The notes: generated by a model from the sequence alone, not told the origin. Shown: positions 53,652-63,502, counted from the stretch's first letter. The stretch is 64,000 nt of DNA from Salinimicrobium sp049680855 (GCF_049680855.1 NZ_JBMPGS010000007.1:56229-120228); one strand, 5' to 3'. Program-made: numbers and translations.

Positions 53652-54488
53652 TTAAGATTCAAAATTTATAGTTACTGTGTCTCTGTACTCTAGGCCAAAC
53701 AAACTTGAGGCGCTGCCCACTGTACTGGGGTTGCTTTTATAGATCGCCAGCTCAATGTAACCTCCTGAATTGAAAATGGCAAGTTTCTTACCATCTTCGC
53801 GATTCACTTTTTCCACATTGAAATTGATAGCATCACTATAGGTTTCAAAGATTTCAGTAAAGGTAGCCGTGCGAGCGCGTATGACAAAGTTTCTTCCTTT
53901 CCCCACCTTATCAAATAATTTACGGGTGATATTTGTAATAACATTCCCATAATTGTCAATATAAAGAACATTTCCTTTGATCTGGTTCAATTCTGTGTTG
54001 CAGTAAGGCTCAGTTTCTTTAAGTTGCTTAATATCTGTGATCGTTTTTCCAATTACTTCCAATGTGCCGCCACGCGCAAGATGACCAGCGACTTTTACAA
54101 AAACATCAAGCACAGGAAAGTTAGTGTCAACCTTGTTATGAATATTGATTTCCACGATCTTTTCGGGTACATATTCTGAAGCAATTAGGGAAAGAATTCC
54201 ATTATTAGCGCAGATGAAATAATGGCCGTCAAGTTTTAGAGCGATGTGACGATTCTCCGGCGTTAGTTCAGAATCTATCCCTATAATGTGAATCGTACCC
54301 TCCGGAAAGCTTTTATATGCATTTTTTATAATGTAGGAAGCTTCAGTAATATGAAAGGGTGCGACGGAGTGGGAAATGTCTACAATTTTTGCGGTATCGA
54401 GTTCGCTGTAGATTGCTCCTTTAACTGCCCCTGCAAAATGATCTTTTTCTCCAAAATCTGTTGTTAAAGTTATAATGGGCATGGACAA
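53652..54488 (-). CDS. SAM hydroxide adenosyltransferase (DUF62) family
   Basis: 278 residues. Family motifs: TLTTDFGEKDHFAGAVKGAI at the N-terminus (SAM/ribose binding Asp), VDISHSVAPFHITEASYIIKNAY, and the C-terminal FNSGGYIELAIYKSNPSTVGSASSLFGLEYRDTV. Related enzymes convert SAM plus water to adenosine and methionine; fluorinases are a special case. Divergent from phoH. Confidence 0.9.
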   Translation of the reverse strand: MSMPIITLTTDFGEKDHFAGAVKGAIYSELDTAKIVDISHSVAPFHITEASYIIKNAYKSFPEGTIHIIGIDSELTPENRHIALKLDGHYFICANNGILSLIASEYVPEKIVEINIHNKVDTNFPVLDVFVKVAGHLARGGTLEVIGKTITDIKQLKETEPYCNTELNQIKGNVLYIDNYGNVITNITRKLFDKVGKGRNFVIRARTATFTEIFETYSDAINFNVEKVNREDGKKLAIFNSGGYIELAIYKSNPSTVGSASSLFGLEYRDTVTINFES

Positions 54489-54528
54489 TTCTTGAAATAA
54501 TTTTATTAACTTAAACCTTTATTTTTGC

Positions 54529-54536
54529 TAAGTTTG
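54529..54536 (+). promoter_or_regulatory. -7 box of phoH promoter
   Basis: TAAGTTTG fits TAnnTTTG and lies 54 bases upstream of the phoH start, in the divergent gap with the SAM hydrolase-like gene. Confidence 0.45.
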
Positions 54537-54589
54537 TAATGCAAATCTAAAGATAAATAACGCAACATTTAAATAAAATCAACCGCCTT

Positions 54590-55543
54590 TTGAACGAACT
54601 TATTATCGAACTTTCGGAAATAAATCCCAGGGAATTTTTCGGACAACATAACGTAAATATTGAACTGCTCAAAAAGTATTTTCCGAAGTTAAAAATTGTT
54701 GCCCGCGGTAATAAGATCAAAGTCTTTGGAGATGAGGATCTTCTGGAAGAATTTGACCGCCGTTTCAATATGTTGATGGATCACTTCGGAAAATTCAACA
54801 AACTTGATGAAAATTCCATTGAACGGGTTTTGACCAGCGAAAGTAAAGAAGATTATGAAACTTCTAACGAGAGTGGGGAAGTGCTTGTGCACGGGGTAAG
54901 CGGGCGACTTATCAAACCTCAAACCGCAAACCAGCGTAAGCTCGTAGAGCTCATGCGGAAAAATGATATGGTCTTTGCAATTGGGCCCGCAGGAACGGGA
55001 AAAACCTATACCGGCGTAGCGCTTGCAGTAAAAGCACTCAAGGAAAAGCAGGTAAAACGTATCATTTTGACGAGACCTGCAGTTGAAGCCGGAGAAAATC
55101 TTGGTTTCCTGCCCGGAGATCTTAAGGAAAAGCTGGATCCTTATATGCAGCCTTTGTACGATGCCCTTCGGGATATGATTCCGCCAGAGCGACTTGAAAA
55201 TTTCATAGAAAATGGTACCATACAAATTGCGCCGCTTGCTTTTATGCGTGGTCGAACGCTAGACAATGCTTTTGTAATTCTTGATGAAGCACAAAATACC
55301 ACGCATGCACAAATGAAGATGTTCCTAACGCGAATGGGAAAGAATGCAAAATTTATGGTGACGGGTGATCCCGGCCAGATTGATTTGCCAAGGCGCGTGA
55401 TCTCCGGATTAAAAGAGGCCCTCCTGGTTCTAAAAGATGTAAACGGCGTAGGGATTATTTACCTGGACGATAAGGATGTGATTCGGCACAGGTTGGTTAA
55501 ACAAATTATTGCCGCTTACAAGTCAATTGAAAATAATGAATAG
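54590..55543 (+). CDS. phoH: PhoH-like ATPase
   Basis: 317 residues starting at TTG 54590 (NELIIELSEINPREFFGQHN). An N-terminal KH-like part precedes the PhoH P-loop domain: GPAGTGKTYTGVALAVKAL, TRPAVEAGENLGFLPGDLKEKLDPYMQPLYDAL, ILDEAQNTTHAQMKMFLTRMG and TGDPGQIDLPR. Cytoplasmic ATPase linked to RNA metabolism and stress; exact role unsettled. Upstream of purC, which follows 100 bp later. Confidence 0.93.
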   Translation: MNELIIELSEINPREFFGQHNVNIELLKKYFPKLKIVARGNKIKVFGDEDLLEEFDRRFNMLMDHFGKFNKLDENSIERVLTSESKEDYETSNESGEVLVHGVSGRLIKPQTANQRKLVELMRKNDMVFAIGPAGTGKTYTGVALAVKALKEKQVKRIILTRPAVEAGENLGFLPGDLKEKLDPYMQPLYDALRDMIPPERLENFIENGTIQIAPLAFMRGRTLDNAFVILDEAQNTTHAQMKMFLTRMGKNAKFMVTGDPGQIDLPRRVISGLKEALLVLKDVNGVGIIYLDDKDVIRHRLVKQIIAAYKSIENNE

Positions 55544-55643
55544 AAATGCCATTTTTGAATCTTCTGTTGAAGGAAGATTCTGAAGTTGGAATGTTTTAGA
55601 AGATAAAAATGTGGCTTTAAAATCTGAAAAAGAAAATCTATAT

Positions 55644-56591
55644 ATGAGTACACTAACCAGAACAAATTATAACTTTTCGGGACAAAAGAATGTGTATAAA
55701 GGCAAGGTTCGGGATGTCTATACTTTGGAAAACGACCGGCTGGTCATGGTGGTGACAGACAGGCTTTCGGCCTTTGATGTGGTGATGCCAAAAGGAATTC
55801 CTTACAAAGGACAAATTCTGAATCAGCTCGCGACCAAAATGATGAAAGCGACCGAAGATATTGTTCCTAACTGGCTTCACGCCACGCCAGATCCTAATGT
55901 GGCTGTGGGAGAAAAATGTGAACCCTTTAAAGTGGAAATGGTAATTCGCGGTTATCTTGCCGGCCATGCTGCCCGTGAGTATAAGAATGGGAAACGTAAA
56001 CTCTGCGGAATTAAAATGCCCGACGGATTAAAGGAAAACGAATCTTTTGGTGCTCCCATTATTACGCCTACCACAAAAGCAGAAAATGGCGCTCATGATG
56101 AAGATATTTCAAGAGAAGAGATCCTTTCCCGCGGACTGGTTTCCGAAGAAGATTTCAACGAATTGGAATATTACACCAAGCAACTCTTTTTGAGAGGTAG
56201 TGAAATGGCAAAGGATAATGGTTTGATTCTCGTAGACACAAAATATGAGTTCGGAAAAACGAAAGACGGTAAAATAGTGCTTATAGATGAAATTCACACG
56301 CCTGATTCTTCACGATATTTCTATGCAGAAAACTATCTTCAGCGATTGGCTGAAAATAAACCTCAAAAGCAGCTTTCTAAAGAATTTGTAAGGGAATGGC
56401 TAATGGAAAATGGTTTTCAAGGCAAAGAAGGGCAGGAGATACCCAATATGTCTGAAGAATATATCAATTCAGTTTCAGAAAGATATATTGAACTTTACGA
56501 GCAAATTACCGGTGACAAATTTATAAAAGCGGATATTTCAAATATTGAAGAAAGAATAAAAAACAATGTAGAAGATTACTTAAAAAAGTAA
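55644..56591 (+). CDS. purC: Phosphoribosylaminoimidazole-succinocarboxamide synthase
   Basis: 315 residues from the ATG at 55644 (an upstream codon at 55611 is unlikely). SAICAR synthase motifs: YKGKVRDVYTLENDRLVMVVTDRLSAFDVVMPKGIPYKG, the family VIRGYLAGHAAREY, IGAPIITPTTKAENGAHDE-type block, and LVDTKYEFGKTKDGKIVLIDEIHTPDSSRYF. It joins CAIR and aspartate with ATP in purine synthesis. Length matches the long Bacteroidota/yeast type. Single gene followed by a terminator. Confidence 0.95.
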   Translation: MSTLTRTNYNFSGQKNVYKGKVRDVYTLENDRLVMVVTDRLSAFDVVMPKGIPYKGQILNQLATKMMKATEDIVPNWLHATPDPNVAVGEKCEPFKVEMVIRGYLAGHAAREYKNGKRKLCGIKMPDGLKENESFGAPIITPTTKAENGAHDEDISREEILSRGLVSEEDFNELEYYTKQLFLRGSEMAKDNGLILVDTKYEFGKTKDGKIVLIDEIHTPDSSRYFYAENYLQRLAENKPQKQLSKEFVREWLMENGFQGKEGQEIPNMSEEYINSVSERYIELYEQITGDKFIKADISNIEERIKNNVEDYLKK

Positions 56592-56620
56592 CTTTTTCAG
56601 AAGTTTTTTAATTAGTAAAG

Positions 56621-56651
56621 TCCGCAGAATTTAAAATTCTGCGGATTTTTT
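56621..56651 (+). terminator. Terminator after purC
   Basis: TCCGCAGAATTT pairs with AAATTCTGCGGA (within 56621-56645), then TTTTTTG. Confidence 0.9.
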
Positions 56652-56666
56652 GTTTCAGCATAAGAA

Positions 56667-56966
56667 TTATTTTATTTCCAGAATTTCAAGATACTCCGGG
56701 CCTCCATCTAAAGGATAGCCAGAGATCTTTTGGCCCATTACCGTTACTTCTTCATTCAGGTAATCATTGAGGTTTACAGAATCACTTCTTACTGCATAAA
56801 ATGTCTCAGAATTGGTGAGAGTATGTGTTCCGTATTGATAGGAAGTAATTCCCTGCTCCTGGATGGTACCGGTTATTTCCAGGTGGTTCTTAGACTTGTT
56901 TTGATTGCATGCTGCAGTCAAGAAAAGTAGTAAAGTGCCGGTAATTAAGTAGGTAAATAGCTTCAT
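56667..56966 (-). CDS. Small lipoprotein, unknown
   Basis: 99 residues: lipoprotein signal (LITGTLLLFLTAACNQN), then an OB-like small domain (LEITGTIQEQGITSYQYGTHTLTNSETFYAVRSDSVNLNDYLNEEVTVMGQKISG) reminiscent of bacterial OB-fold lipoproteins, binding partner unknown. Confidence 0.8.
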   Translation of the reverse strand: MKLFTYLITGTLLLFLTAACNQNKSKNHLEITGTIQEQGITSYQYGTHTLTNSETFYAVRSDSVNLNDYLNEEVTVMGQKISGYPLDGGPEYLEILEIK

Positions 56967-57026
56967 AGATTTCTCCCGTTTAAATTCAGAAATAAAAACA
57001 ATCTGTAAAATGTCATTTTTGGATAC

Positions 57027-57320
57027 TTATTCTTCATAACGTTTCAGCCGGTTTTGCAAATGTCTTACTTCCTCCTGAAGCCCGGAAACGCGCTGCAGTA
57101 AATTTGAGATGGCATCAATTCCTTCAAGGTTGATCTCAAGGTCGTAATGAAGCCGTATCATTTTTTCTACTTCCCCAACCTGCTCATGGAGCAGGACCTG
57201 CCGATTGTCTAAGGTAATGATTTCAACCAGCCCGTATTCATTTAAAGAATCAATGAAAGTTGGTTCAATGCGATGGCATGCGCAAAATTCTGTTATTGTG
57301 ACGTATTGCTTAGGATCCAT
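57027..57320 (-). CDS. cbpM: Chaperone modulator CbpM
   Basis: 97 residues. MerR-like helical start (YVTITEFCACHRIEPTFIDSLNEYGLVEI) and coiled C-terminus (LLQRVSGLQEEVRHLQNRLKRYE). CbpM binds and inhibits the J-domain of CbpA, whose gene lies directly upstream and overlaps by 11 bases. Confidence 0.88.
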   Translation of the reverse strand: MDPKQYVTITEFCACHRIEPTFIDSLNEYGLVEIITLDNRQVLLHEQVGEVEKMIRLHYDLEINLEGIDAISNLLQRVSGLQEEVRHLQNRLKRYEE

Positions 57321-58242
57321 TTTTTCTGATGTTTTTTAGTTCCTGAAGTAATTCTTTTTCTCTGGCACTTAGATTGGTAGGTATTTGCAGTTTGTAATTT
57401 ATAAACAAATCGCCAAACTGTCCTTCTTTTTTATACCTCGGAAATCCTTTTCCTTTTAATTTTACCGTGGTTCCGTTCGGAGTTTCAGGTTTTACTTTTA
57501 ATTTGGCTTTTCCGTCAAAAGTCTCTACAATGATCTCGCCGCCGAGAGTAGCGGTAAAAATATCCAGGTCAACGTCCTTATAAAGATTAGCACCCTCTCT
57601 TTTAAATGCTGTATCATTAAGAATAGCAAAAGTGATAAAAAGATTGCCGTTAGGGCCGCCATTCATTCCTTCACCGCCATACCCCTGAATTTTTATGGTC
57701 TGGCCGTTTTCAACTCCTGCGGGAATGGTAAGTCGTATATTTTTCCCATTGACCGTGAGCGTGTGCTTTTGAGAACGATAAACATCTGAAAGGTTTAGGC
57801 GCAATTCAGCATTAAAATCCTGTCCTTTAAATTTTGTACCGGCCCCTCGTCCTGTTGGTCCCGATGCCCTTCCACCAAACATAGATTCAAAAAAATCAGA
57901 AAACCCCGCATCTTCAAACCCCGAGAAATCGGCACTTCCTTCAAATCCTCCTGTACTGCCTGCGTATTGCCGTTGATATTGGTTTTGCTGCTGTTTTGCT
58001 CTTTCATATTCTTCGGCATGTTGCCAGTCTTTTCCATACTGGTCATATTTTTTCCTTTTTTCAGGATCTATTAGAACCTCATGTGCCTCGTTGATTTGCT
58101 GAAACTTTCTTTGCGCTTCAGTATTGTTCGGGTTTAAATCCGGGTGATATTTACGGGCCAGTTTTCGGTAAGCCTTCTTGATATCATTTTTTGTAGCGCT
58201 TTTGTCAAGTTCAAGAAATTTGTAGTAGTCAATAAACTCCAT
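57310..58242 (-). CDS. cbpA: DnaJ-family co-chaperone CbpA
   Basis: 310 residues from the ATG at 58242 (MEFIDYYKFLEL). J-domain with HPD (RKLARKYHPDLNPNN), a Gly/Phe/Gln-rich linker (~80-130), and two DnaJ C-terminal substrate-binding domains (IRLTIPAGVENGQTIKIQGYGGEG; TPNGTTVKLKGKGFPRYKKEGQFGDLFINYKL). No zinc finger, hence CbpA rather than DnaJ. Helps DnaK; controlled by CbpM. Confidence 0.92.
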   Translation of the reverse strand: MEFIDYYKFLELDKSATKNDIKKAYRKLARKYHPDLNPNNTEAQRKFQQINEAHEVLIDPEKRKKYDQYGKDWQHAEEYERAKQQQNQYQRQYAGSTGGFEGSADFSGFEDAGFSDFFESMFGGRASGPTGRGAGTKFKGQDFNAELRLNLSDVYRSQKHTLTVNGKNIRLTIPAGVENGQTIKIQGYGGEGMNGGPNGNLFITFAILNDTAFKREGANLYKDVDLDIFTATLGGEIIVETFDGKAKLKVKPETPNGTTVKLKGKGFPRYKKEGQFGDLFINYKLQIPTNLSAREKELLQELKNIRKNGS

Positions 58243-58416
58243 TTTACGGCTAAAATTAAGGTTGATGTATCTCAATATTTGACTATTAAAGATAAAAGTT
58301 TCAACTTAAAAATATATAAAGGATTTGCTAAGAATTTAAGAATAAGTGACGGGGGTTATTACGCAAAAATAATTGAGAAAAAACTTTTTTAACTATTCCA
58401 TAGGACCGCATTTTTT

Positions 58417-58424
58417 TACATTTG
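58417..58424 (+). promoter_or_regulatory. -7 box of acs promoter
   Basis: TACATTTG matches TAnnTTTG, 31 bases upstream of the acs ATG. No good -33 TTG. Confidence 0.5.
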
Positions 58425-58455
58425 TTTTTAAAAAAGGTTTTGCTAATTTTAGAAT

Positions 58456-60366
58456 ATGAAAAATCTACAGATCAAAACCTTCGCCGATTACAAAAAAGCC
58501 TACAAAAAAAGTACTGAAGACCCTGAAGCTTTCTGGGATGAAATAGCAGAAACTTTTCTATGGAAGAAAAAGTGGGATAAAACCCTGGAATGGGATTTTG
58601 CCAAACCTGAAGTGAAATGGTTCCAGGGAGGAAAACTGAATATAACAGAAAACTGCCTGGACAGACATCTGGAAACTCTTGGCAACAAGACCGCTATAAT
58701 TTGGGAGCCTAATGACCCGGATGAGGAGAGCCGATATATCACCTACAGGCAACTTTTTGTAAAGGTTTCCAAGTTTGCCAATGTACTTAAAAACAATGGT
58801 ATTAAAAAAGGAGATAAGGTGTGTCTTTATATGCCCATGATCCCTGAACTGGCTATTGCCATGCTTGCCTGTGCAAGAATTGGTGCAGTTCATTCTATAG
58901 TGTTTGCAGGTTTTTCAAGCACCGCTATAGCAAATCGTATTAACGACTCTGAATGCAAGATGTTGATCACGGCCAATGAAGTATACAGAGGCTCAAAAAG
59001 AGTAAATCTTAAAAGTATTTGTGATGATGCGCTTGAAAAAACTTCTTCGATAGAAACGGTGATCGTCTATAGAAGGACGGTAGAACCAACTGCTATGAAA
59101 GAGGGAAGGGATAAATTTTGGTTTGATGAACTACAGAAGGTAGAGAATGAATGTCCTGCCGAAGAAATGGACGCCGAAGATATGCTGTTCATATTATATA
59201 CTTCCGGGTCAACCGGCAAACCAAAGGGAATGGTGCATACCACCGGCGGTTATATGGTAGGAACCACCTATAGTTTTGAAAATGTTTTTCAAATGGATAA
59301 GAACGATGTCTACTGGTGTACAGCAGACATTGGCTGGATTACCGGCCATTCATATATCATTTATGGCCCACTGGCTGCCGGTGCAACCACGGTTATGTTT
59401 GAAGGGATACCCAGCTTCCCAGATTACGGAAGGTTTTGGGAAATATGTGATAAATTAAATGTAACACATTTTTATACCGCTCCCACTGCCATTCGCGCCC
59501 TGGCTAAACAGCCTTTAAAATTTGTCGAGAAGCATGATCTTTCTTCTTTAAAGGTGTTAGGTTCTGTGGGGGAGCCTATTAATGAGGAAGCCTGGCACTG
59601 GTACAATGATAACATAGGAAAAGGGAACTGTCCTGTTGTGGACACCTGGTGGCAGACAGAAACAGGAGCTATTATGATCTCACCACTCGCGGGAATTACT
59701 CCCGGAAGGCCAACTTTTGCTACTTTACCATTGCCTGGTGTACAGCCGGCTTTAATGGATGAGCAGGGAGAAGAAATTACCAACCTTCATGAAAAAGCGG
59801 AAGGAAGACTGGCAATTAAATTTCCATGGCCTTCTATTGCACGCACCATTTATGGAAACCATGATAGATATAAGGAGGTCTATTTCTCTACTTATCGAAA
59901 TAAATATTTTACCGGAGACGGGGCCTATCGCGATGCGACCGGAAATTATAGAATTACCGGAAGGGTAGATGATGTGGTAATTGTTTCTGGGCATAATTTG
60001 GGTACCGCGACTATTGAAAATGCCATTGATGAACATACCGCTGTTGTGGAAAGCGCAGTCGTTGGATTTCCACATGATGTGAAAGGAAATGCCTTATATG
60101 CCTATGTTATTCTATATGATGAAGTAGAGCCTTCTGAAAAGCTGAAAAAAGAGATTAAAGAATTGGTTTCGGGTACTGTAGGTCCCATTGCCAAACCAGA
60201 TAAAATTCAATTCGTAAGCGGATTGCCGAAAACCCGAAGTGGTAAAATTATGCGTAGAATTCTGCGGAAAATAGCCTCAGGCGATGCAGGTGATCTTGGA
60301 GATATTTCCACGCTACTAAATCCTGAAGTAGTTGAAGAAATTAAAGCCGAAGCGCAAACTGTGTAG
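58456..60366 (+). CDS. acs: Acetyl-coenzyme A synthetase
   Basis: 636 residues, normal for Acs. Motifs: YTSGSTGKPKGMVHTTGGYM (P-loop-like A3), WCTADIGWITGHSYIIYGPL, DTWWQTETGAIMISPL, and the C-terminal PKTRSGKIMRRILRKIA whose Lys is regulated by acetylation. It makes acetyl-CoA from acetate, CoA and ATP in the cytoplasm. Confidence 0.96.
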   Translation: MKNLQIKTFADYKKAYKKSTEDPEAFWDEIAETFLWKKKWDKTLEWDFAKPEVKWFQGGKLNITENCLDRHLETLGNKTAIIWEPNDPDEESRYITYRQLFVKVSKFANVLKNNGIKKGDKVCLYMPMIPELAIAMLACARIGAVHSIVFAGFSSTAIANRINDSECKMLITANEVYRGSKRVNLKSICDDALEKTSSIETVIVYRRTVEPTAMKEGRDKFWFDELQKVENECPAEEMDAEDMLFILYTSGSTGKPKGMVHTTGGYMVGTTYSFENVFQMDKNDVYWCTADIGWITGHSYIIYGPLAAGATTVMFEGIPSFPDYGRFWEICDKLNVTHFYTAPTAIRALAKQPLKFVEKHDLSSLKVLGSVGEPINEEAWHWYNDNIGKGNCPVVDTWWQTETGAIMISPLAGITPGRPTFATLPLPGVQPALMDEQGEEITNLHEKAEGRLAIKFPWPSIARTIYGNHDRYKEVYFSTYRNKYFTGDGAYRDATGNYRITGRVDDVVIVSGHNLGTATIENAIDEHTAVVESAVVGFPHDVKGNALYAYVILYDEVEPSEKLKKEIKELVSGTVGPIAKPDKIQFVSGLPKTRSGKIMRRILRKIASGDAGDLGDISTLLNPEVVEEIKAEAQTV

Positions 60367-60388
60367 ATATAATCATCTTGAGTATTTA

Positions 60389-60416
60389 AAAAGGCGGAAT
60401 TTCTTCTGCCTTTTTT
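60389..60416. terminator. Bidirectional terminator between acs and topoisomerase
   Basis: AAGGCGGAA (60391-60399) pairs with TTCTGCCTT (60404-60412), with A-run before and T-run after. It overlaps the very end of the convergent topoisomerase gene. Confidence 0.75.
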
Positions 60417-61494
60417 ATTCATCCAGGTTTAGCTCGTAATCGCTCATCATTTCTTCCAAAACTTCTTCAGTTTGTGAAAAATGGGGTTTTGATGTTCTTT
60501 TTCTTTCTACTTTTTTAAAGTAAGGAATTATCTCTCCGGTTTCATATAGTTCAGGGATCATGGGGTGAACATAATAGCTGCGACAAACGCTTCTGGTGTT
60601 TCCAAGAGCATCGGCGGCGGCATCGTACGACTCCAGGATATTGGATTTTCGTTCTTTTTCTATTTCGGAATGACCTATCTTTCGAAGATGTTCAAAAAAA
60701 ATCTTTGTGGCGCTCCATGTTCTGAAATCTTTAGCTGAATAAATTTCCCCGCATACGTTCTGGATATATTCATTTACCATCCCACTGTCAATGGAATGTT
60801 TTTGACCATTTTCATCATAATATTTAAAAACCTCCCAACCTGGAATTTCTTCGCATTTATTAACCAGTTGAATCAACTTTTTATCCTGTAAGGTAATTGA
60901 ATGTTCTTTTCCCTTTTTTCCTACGAAATTGAATTTCATTTTTCCCTTGGAAACCTGTACATGGCGCTTTCTTAAAGTGGAGAGTCCGTATGATTTATTT
61001 TCTTTGGCATAGCAATCATTGCCAATTCTAATATGGGTTTCTTCCATGAGCCGAATGATAAGTGCCAGAACTTTTTCCTGGGGCATCTTTGGAAGGTCAA
61101 GGTCATTGTCTACCTGCTCCCTTATTTTTGGCAGCACTTTACCAAAAGCTGCCATTTTGAAAAACTTGGTTTGGTTTCTTATTTCTCCCCAGTGAGGATG
61201 ATATAAATATTGTTTTCGTTGCTTGGTATCTATTCCTACGGCCTGGAGATGACCGTTATCCAACTGGCAAATCTTTACATCCTCCCAGGCCGGTGGAATC
61301 ACGAGCTTATCAAACCTTTCTATCCGTTTTGAGTTTGTAATTTGTCTTCCCCTATTGAAATAAAGGAAAGATTTTCCTTTTTTCTTACGTTCAATACATA
61401 ATTCCTCTTCCGAAACGTAAAGTAGTTTCGCGAGTTCTGCAGCTTTACTGGGTTGAGATATAAGCTCTTTTACCTCTCTGGTAGACAGGGACAT
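60415..61494 (-). CDS. DNA topoisomerase IB
   Basis: 359 residues, bacterial/poxvirus-like type IB. It has the N-terminal FDKLVIPPAWEDVKICQLDNGHLQAVGIDTKQRKQYLYHPHW, catalytic block YSAKDFRTWSATKIFFEHL, and the active-site Tyr in NTRSVCRSYYVHPMI. Relaxes supercoils by nicking one strand through a 3'-phosphotyrosine. Single gene. Confidence 0.93.
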   Translation of the reverse strand: MSLSTREVKELISQPSKAAELAKLLYVSEEELCIERKKKGKSFLYFNRGRQITNSKRIERFDKLVIPPAWEDVKICQLDNGHLQAVGIDTKQRKQYLYHPHWGEIRNQTKFFKMAAFGKVLPKIREQVDNDLDLPKMPQEKVLALIIRLMEETHIRIGNDCYAKENKSYGLSTLRKRHVQVSKGKMKFNFVGKKGKEHSITLQDKKLIQLVNKCEEIPGWEVFKYYDENGQKHSIDSGMVNEYIQNVCGEIYSAKDFRTWSATKIFFEHLRKIGHSEIEKERKSNILESYDAAADALGNTRSVCRSYYVHPMIPELYETGEIIPYFKKVERKRTSKPHFSQTEEVLEEMMSDYELNLDE

Positions 61495-61565
61495 GTGTAA
61501 TTCTTTTTTGATAAAGATAATTGCCTGATCTCGCTTATAGTTTTAAATAAATGTGAAATTTAAAG

Positions 61566-61596
61566 AAAAAGCCTCTTTTCAGAAGAAAAGAGGCTT
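61566..61596 (-). terminator. Terminator of M42 peptidase gene
   Basis: AAGCCTCTTTTC (61569-61580) pairs with GAAAAGAGGCTT (61585-61596); the T-run lies on the minus strand. Confidence 0.85.
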
Positions 61597-61616
61597 AACT
61601 ATTAAAATATTTTTTA

Positions 61617-62705
61617 CTAATCGAAATAACTGAAGCTATCTCCTTCTCTAATTTGAAGGATACTCTCGTAAATGAGTTTTATCACGTTCTCAACATCATC
61701 GCGATGCACCATTTCTACCGTGGTGTGCATGTACCGAAGCGGAAGGGAAATTAGGGCAGAAGCCACACCGCCATTGCTGTAAGCAAAAGCATCGGTATCT
61801 GTACCGGTCATTCTGGAAGATGCCATTCTCTGGAAAGGAATGTTTTTCTTTTGCGCGGTTTCAATTAACAGGCTTCTCAATTTATTCTGAACCGCAGGCG
61901 CATATGAAATTACCGGTCCGTCCCCGATTTTTGTATGTCCGTTGGTTTTTTTCTCGATCATTGGAGTAGTTGTATCGTGAGTAACATCTGTCACGATGGC
62001 TACGTTAGGCTTAATGCGTTGTGTGATCATTTCGGCGCCTCTTAAACCTATTTCCTCCTGAACCGAATTGGTAATGTACAATCCAAAAGGCAACTTTTTC
62101 TTGTTTTCTTTAAGTAGACGTGCCACCTCGGCTATCATGAATCCGCCAACCCTGTTATCAAGTGCACGGCAAACGAACTTGTTGTCATTTAAAATAAAAA
62201 ATTCATCGGGATAGGTTATGACACACCCCACATGAACTCCTAATGCCTCTACTTCTTCCTTAGAGGAGCAGCCAACGTCAATACTTATATTATCGGGCTT
62301 TGGAGCTTGTTCTTTTTCTTTATCACGTGTATGAATAGCAGGCCATCCAAAAACCCCTTTTACAATACCTTTTTGGGTGTGGATATTTACTCTTTTTGAA
62401 GCCGCGATTTGGTGGTCGCTTCCACCATTCCTTATAACATATATAAGACCATCATCGGTAATATAATTTACATACCATGAGATCTCGTCTGCATGTCCTT
62501 CTATTACTACTTTATATTTTGCTTTTGGATTAATTACTCCTACTGCAGTACCGTAGGTATCTGTAATAAATTCATCTACATAAGGTTTCAGGTAATCCAT
62601 CCATATCTTTTGACCTTCCCACTCGTAACCTGTAGGAGCGGCATTGTTCAGATATTTCTCAAGAAACTTTATTGATTTGTCGTCTAAGATGCTTTCTTTT
62701 CCCAT
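61617..62705 (-). CDS. M42-family metallo-aminopeptidase
   Basis: 362 residues. Zn/Co ligands: EGHADEISW (His), CRALDNRVGG (Asp), SVQEEIGLRGA (Glu pair), VTDVTHDTT (Asp) and the last His in RYMHTTVEMVHRDD. M42 enzymes form dodecameric cytosolic tetrahedral complexes cleaving N-terminal residues of peptides; some members are glutamyl aminopeptidases or cellulase-related. Specificity cannot be read here. Confidence 0.9.
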   Translation of the reverse strand: MGKESILDDKSIKFLEKYLNNAAPTGYEWEGQKIWMDYLKPYVDEFITDTYGTAVGVINPKAKYKVVIEGHADEISWYVNYITDDGLIYVIRNGGSDHQIAASKRVNIHTQKGIVKGVFGWPAIHTRDKEKEQAPKPDNISIDVGCSSKEEVEALGVHVGCVITYPDEFFILNDNKFVCRALDNRVGGFMIAEVARLLKENKKKLPFGLYITNSVQEEIGLRGAEMITQRIKPNVAIVTDVTHDTTTPMIEKKTNGHTKIGDGPVISYAPAVQNKLRSLLIETAQKKNIPFQRMASSRMTGTDTDAFAYSNGGVASALISLPLRYMHTTVEMVHRDDVENVIKLIYESILQIREGDSFSYFD

Positions 62706-62763
62706 TCATTATGATTTTGCACGAATTTAATAAGAAATATATAGTTTACAACCGCTAGTTATG

Positions 62764-62771
62764 TAATTTTG
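62764..62771 (+). promoter_or_regulatory. -7 box of DUF4294 gene
   Basis: TAATTTTG, 27 bases before the ATG at 62798. Its position argues against a start at 62774. Confidence 0.45.
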
Positions 62772-62797
62772 GAATGATTTCTGTACAAAAACCTGAA

Positions 62798-63502
62798 ATG
62801 AAAAACTTGAAGTATATACTTTTCATCGCCGCAGTTTTACTTTCGGGAACAGGCTTTGCGCAGCATCAGGTTCCTGAACAGGATACTGTTCAAAAAGAGT
62901 ATATGATCATTGAAGGAGATTCCATTCCGCGGGAATTCATAGATTTGGAGGAAGTTCTCATTTTAGAGAAACTTAAATTTGACAATGAGCAGGAGAGAAG
63001 AAGGTATTTGATCCTAAGGCATAAAACGCATAAAGTATATCCTTATGCAAAGTTGGCTTCGGAAAGACTTGTAGAACTTAATAGCAGGTTAGAGCAAATA
63101 GAAGGTCGAAGAGATAGGAAAAGATACACGAAAATTGTGCAGAATTATATTGAAGACCAATTTGCAGCCGAGTTGAAGAAATTAACTCGCACCGAAGGTC
63201 AGATTCTTGTAAAATTAATTCACCGCCAAACTGGAACCACAACTTTTGATCTCATAAAAGATCTAAAGAGTGGATGGAGGGCTTTTTGGTATAATACCAC
63301 TGCCAGCTTTTTTGATATTTCACTAAAGGAGGAATTTCAACCAGAACTAAACCAGGAAGATTATCTTATAGAAGATATTCTTCAAAGAGCATTTCAAACC
63401 AACAGGTTGGAAAAGCAGCCAACAGCACTGGATTTTGATTTCTTAGAACTTACAGATAAATGGAAGTCTTCTAAAAAACAGACTAATTCCAAAGCGGGAT
63501 AG
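62798..63502 (+). CDS. DUF4294 exported protein
   Basis: About 234 residues from the ATG at 62798. Signal peptide (MKNLKYILFIAAVLLSGTGFAQ), then the DUF4294 core: IPREFIDLEEVLILEKLKFDNEQERRRYLILRHKTHKVYPYAKLASERLVELNSRLEQIEGRRDRKRYTKIVQNYIEDQFAAELKKLTRTEGQILVKLIHRQTG. Periplasmic, common in Bacteroidota, function unknown. Confidence 0.9.
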   Translation: MKNLKYILFIAAVLLSGTGFAQHQVPEQDTVQKEYMIIEGDSIPREFIDLEEVLILEKLKFDNEQERRRYLILRHKTHKVYPYAKLASERLVELNSRLEQIEGRRDRKRYTKIVQNYIEDQFAAELKKLTRTEGQILVKLIHRQTGTTTFDLIKDLKSGWRAFWYNTTASFFDISLKEEFQPELNQEDYLIEDILQRAFQTNRLEKQPTALDFDFLELTDKWKSSKKQTNSKAG